DNA of 6,309 nt from Pseudomonadota bacterium (GTDB lineage: Bacteria > Pseudomonadota > Gammaproteobacteria > Xanthomonadales > Xanthomonadaceae). The stretch's first letter is position 1. Each line of letters starts with the position of its first letter. This document shows positions 5,643-6,309 of this stretch, piece after piece. The translations under genes and the position numbers were made by a program. The DNA is taken from NCBI GenBank assembly GCA_023457475.1, contig JAEWLO010000354.1, positions 1 to 6,309 on the forward strand, given 5' to 3'. The notes beneath the pieces were generated by a model. The model was given only the letters and a program-made list of their open reading frames with translations. It did not search any database and had not been told where the DNA came from.

Positions 5643-6142
5643 GGGGCACGCTCCGTGGTTTCGTCCTGGCCTTCCGGGTCGTCTTCATGCGGCTCGTCGA
5701 ACAGGCCCAGGCGGGCCAGCTGGCGACGGGTGGCATGCATGCCGGTGTGGCGGAAGAAGAAAGAGACCCGCCAGATCGCATAGCCGGTCACCGCCAGGCT
5801 GAGCAGCGAGGTGATCAGCAGCGAATGGAACCAGGACAGGCCCCACCGCTGCATCAGTGCGATCAGGGTGCCGGCCAGCAGCAGCCAGGCCGACGCCCCG
5901 AACACGATGGCCACGCCGCTCCAGGCCAGGGCCCGTCCGAACGCGCTGCGGGCCAGCGCGAACTCGAACGACGCCAGCCGCCGCAACGAGCGCAGCGTGT
6001 GCTTGGCCGAATCCACGGTCGCACGGCCGGCCTGGCCGACGTCGCGGATGCTCTCTTCCAGCCCGGGGGCCTTGTACGCATCACCGTCCGGTGGCGGCGT
6101 TGCCGCGCCACCGTCAGGGGGCAACTGGGTCTGATCGCTCAC
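5639..6142 (-). CDS. YqjE/Holin-X-type two-helix membrane protein
   Basis: A 167-residue integral membrane protein. A proline- and glycine-rich N-terminal tail (1-27) leads to a conserved-looking amphipathic stretch at about 30-70 (GLEESIRDVGQAGRATVDSA onward). Two membrane helices follow at about 72-96 and 104-126, joined by a short turn with LMQRWG. A basic segment (RHTGMHATRRQLAR) and an acidic C-terminus complete it. This layout fits the Holin-X (putative superfamily III)/YqjE family, chromosomal proteins often named phage holin family; there is no lysis gene or other phage gene here. The start is GTG at 6142, 6 nt after the stop of the DUF883-type gene, with no strong Shine-Dalgarno, so coupling to upstream translation is likely. 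It overlaps the next gene by 4 nt. Its biochemical function is unknown. E. coli YqjD, the product of the neighbouring gene type, is a ribosome-binding inner-membrane protein of stationary phase. Confidence 0.85.
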   Translation of the reverse strand: MSDQTQLPPDGGAATPPPDGDAYKAPGLEESIRDVGQAGRATVDSAKHTLRSLRRLASFEFALARSAFGRALAWSGVAIVFGASAWLLLAGTLIALMQRWGLSWFHSLLITSLLSLAVTGYAIWRVSFFFRHTGMHATRRQLARLGLFDEPHEDDPEGQDETTERAP

Positions 6143-6148
6143 GCCGGA

Positions 6149-6309
6149 TTACTTGTCGCCGCCGCTGCGGGCCAGCTTGGCGATGATCCAGCCGGCGGCG
6201 AAAGCAACGCCGAACGAGGCCAGCGGACGTTCGCGGATCAGTTCGGCGGCGCTGTCGACCAGGTCCTTGCCCTTGTCCATCAGCGCGTCCATCTGCTCCT
6301 TGGCGGCGG
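6149..6309 (-). CDS. DUF883/YqjD-ElaB family protein, C-terminal part (truncated by window edge)
   Basis: Fifty-two codons ending in TAA at 6151..6149 are visible; the N-terminal part lies beyond the right edge. The reading frame begins at 6307. The segment has a charged helix (KEQMDALMDKGKDLVDSAAE) followed by IRERPLASFGVAFAAGWIIA and a short basic end (KLARSGGDK). The RERP motif directly before one C-terminal glycine/alanine-rich membrane helix is the hallmark of the YqjD/ElaB/YgaM (DUF883) family. In E. coli these are tail-anchored inner-membrane proteins that bind ribosomes in stationary phase, under RpoS. The order DUF883 then holin-like gene matches yqjD-yqjE. Confidence 0.85.
   Translation of the reverse strand, partial: AAKEQMDALMDKGKDLVDSAAELIRERPLASFGVAFAAGWIIAKLARSGGDK

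Noticed and set aside
3249..5783. An 844-codon open frame on the plus strand across four genes
   Set aside because: It is antisense to the HAD, permease, small-protein and holin-like genes, all of which have clear family motifs or coupled starts. Its translation is rich in His, Gln, Arg and Gly without domains, as expected for the shadow of GC-rich codon use.
5639..6142. A prophage remnant suggested by the holin-like gene
   Set aside because: The protein fits the chromosomal YqjE/Holin-X group, lies beside a YqjD-type gene, and no lysin, spanin, integrase or attachment site is present.

Overview
This window is high-GC DNA whose gene content and style fit a xanthomonad (Xanthomonadaceae, gammaproteobacteria). 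The best genus-level guess is Stenotrophomonas. That guess rests on a GTAG-headed REP palindrome at 25..46, which looks like the SMAG family described from S. maltophilia, and on the set of protein families. No species can be named from this sequence alone. All supported genes lie on the minus strand, so transcription runs from right (6309) to left (1). I see no tRNA, rRNA, CRISPR array, insertion sequence or phage integration, and no gap above 300 bases without a gene.

Right part (6309 to 5190): a three-gene envelope cluster resembling enterobacterial yqjD-yqjE-yqjK. It holds the C-terminal 52 residues of a DUF883/YqjD-type protein cut by the window edge, a two-helix YqjE/Holin-X-type membrane protein, and a small uncharacterised protein that overlaps it by 4 nt. 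Next comes an AI-2E/PerM-family permease (5111 to 3999).

Middle (3979 to 1853): a YigB-like HAD phosphatase, probably acting on a riboflavin precursor, is followed after 22 nt by an M17 leucyl aminopeptidase family enzyme with a complete metal site. The start of the HAD gene coincides with a terminator-like hairpin and a TACAAT -10 hexamer, suggesting a leaderless start embedded in the terminator of the permease. A GC-rich hairpin at 1827..1848 closes this unit.

Left part (1852 to 74): a two-gene operon of a membrane-anchored, SrpA-like catalase-family haem protein and a cytochrome b561. They overlap by 4 nt (ATGA). All expected haem and active-site residues are visible in both. The simplest model is a periplasm-facing peroxidase fed with electrons from the quinol pool by the b561 partner. 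The GTAG palindrome lies just after the operon, and a possible Shine-Dalgarno plus start for another minus-strand gene lies at the very left edge.

Overall this is ordinary chromosomal sequence. I found no convincing new system. The most interesting items are the peroxidase/b561 pair as a possible quinol peroxidase, the terminator/leaderless-start overlap at 3951..3979, and the uncharacterised third protein of the yqj-like cluster.
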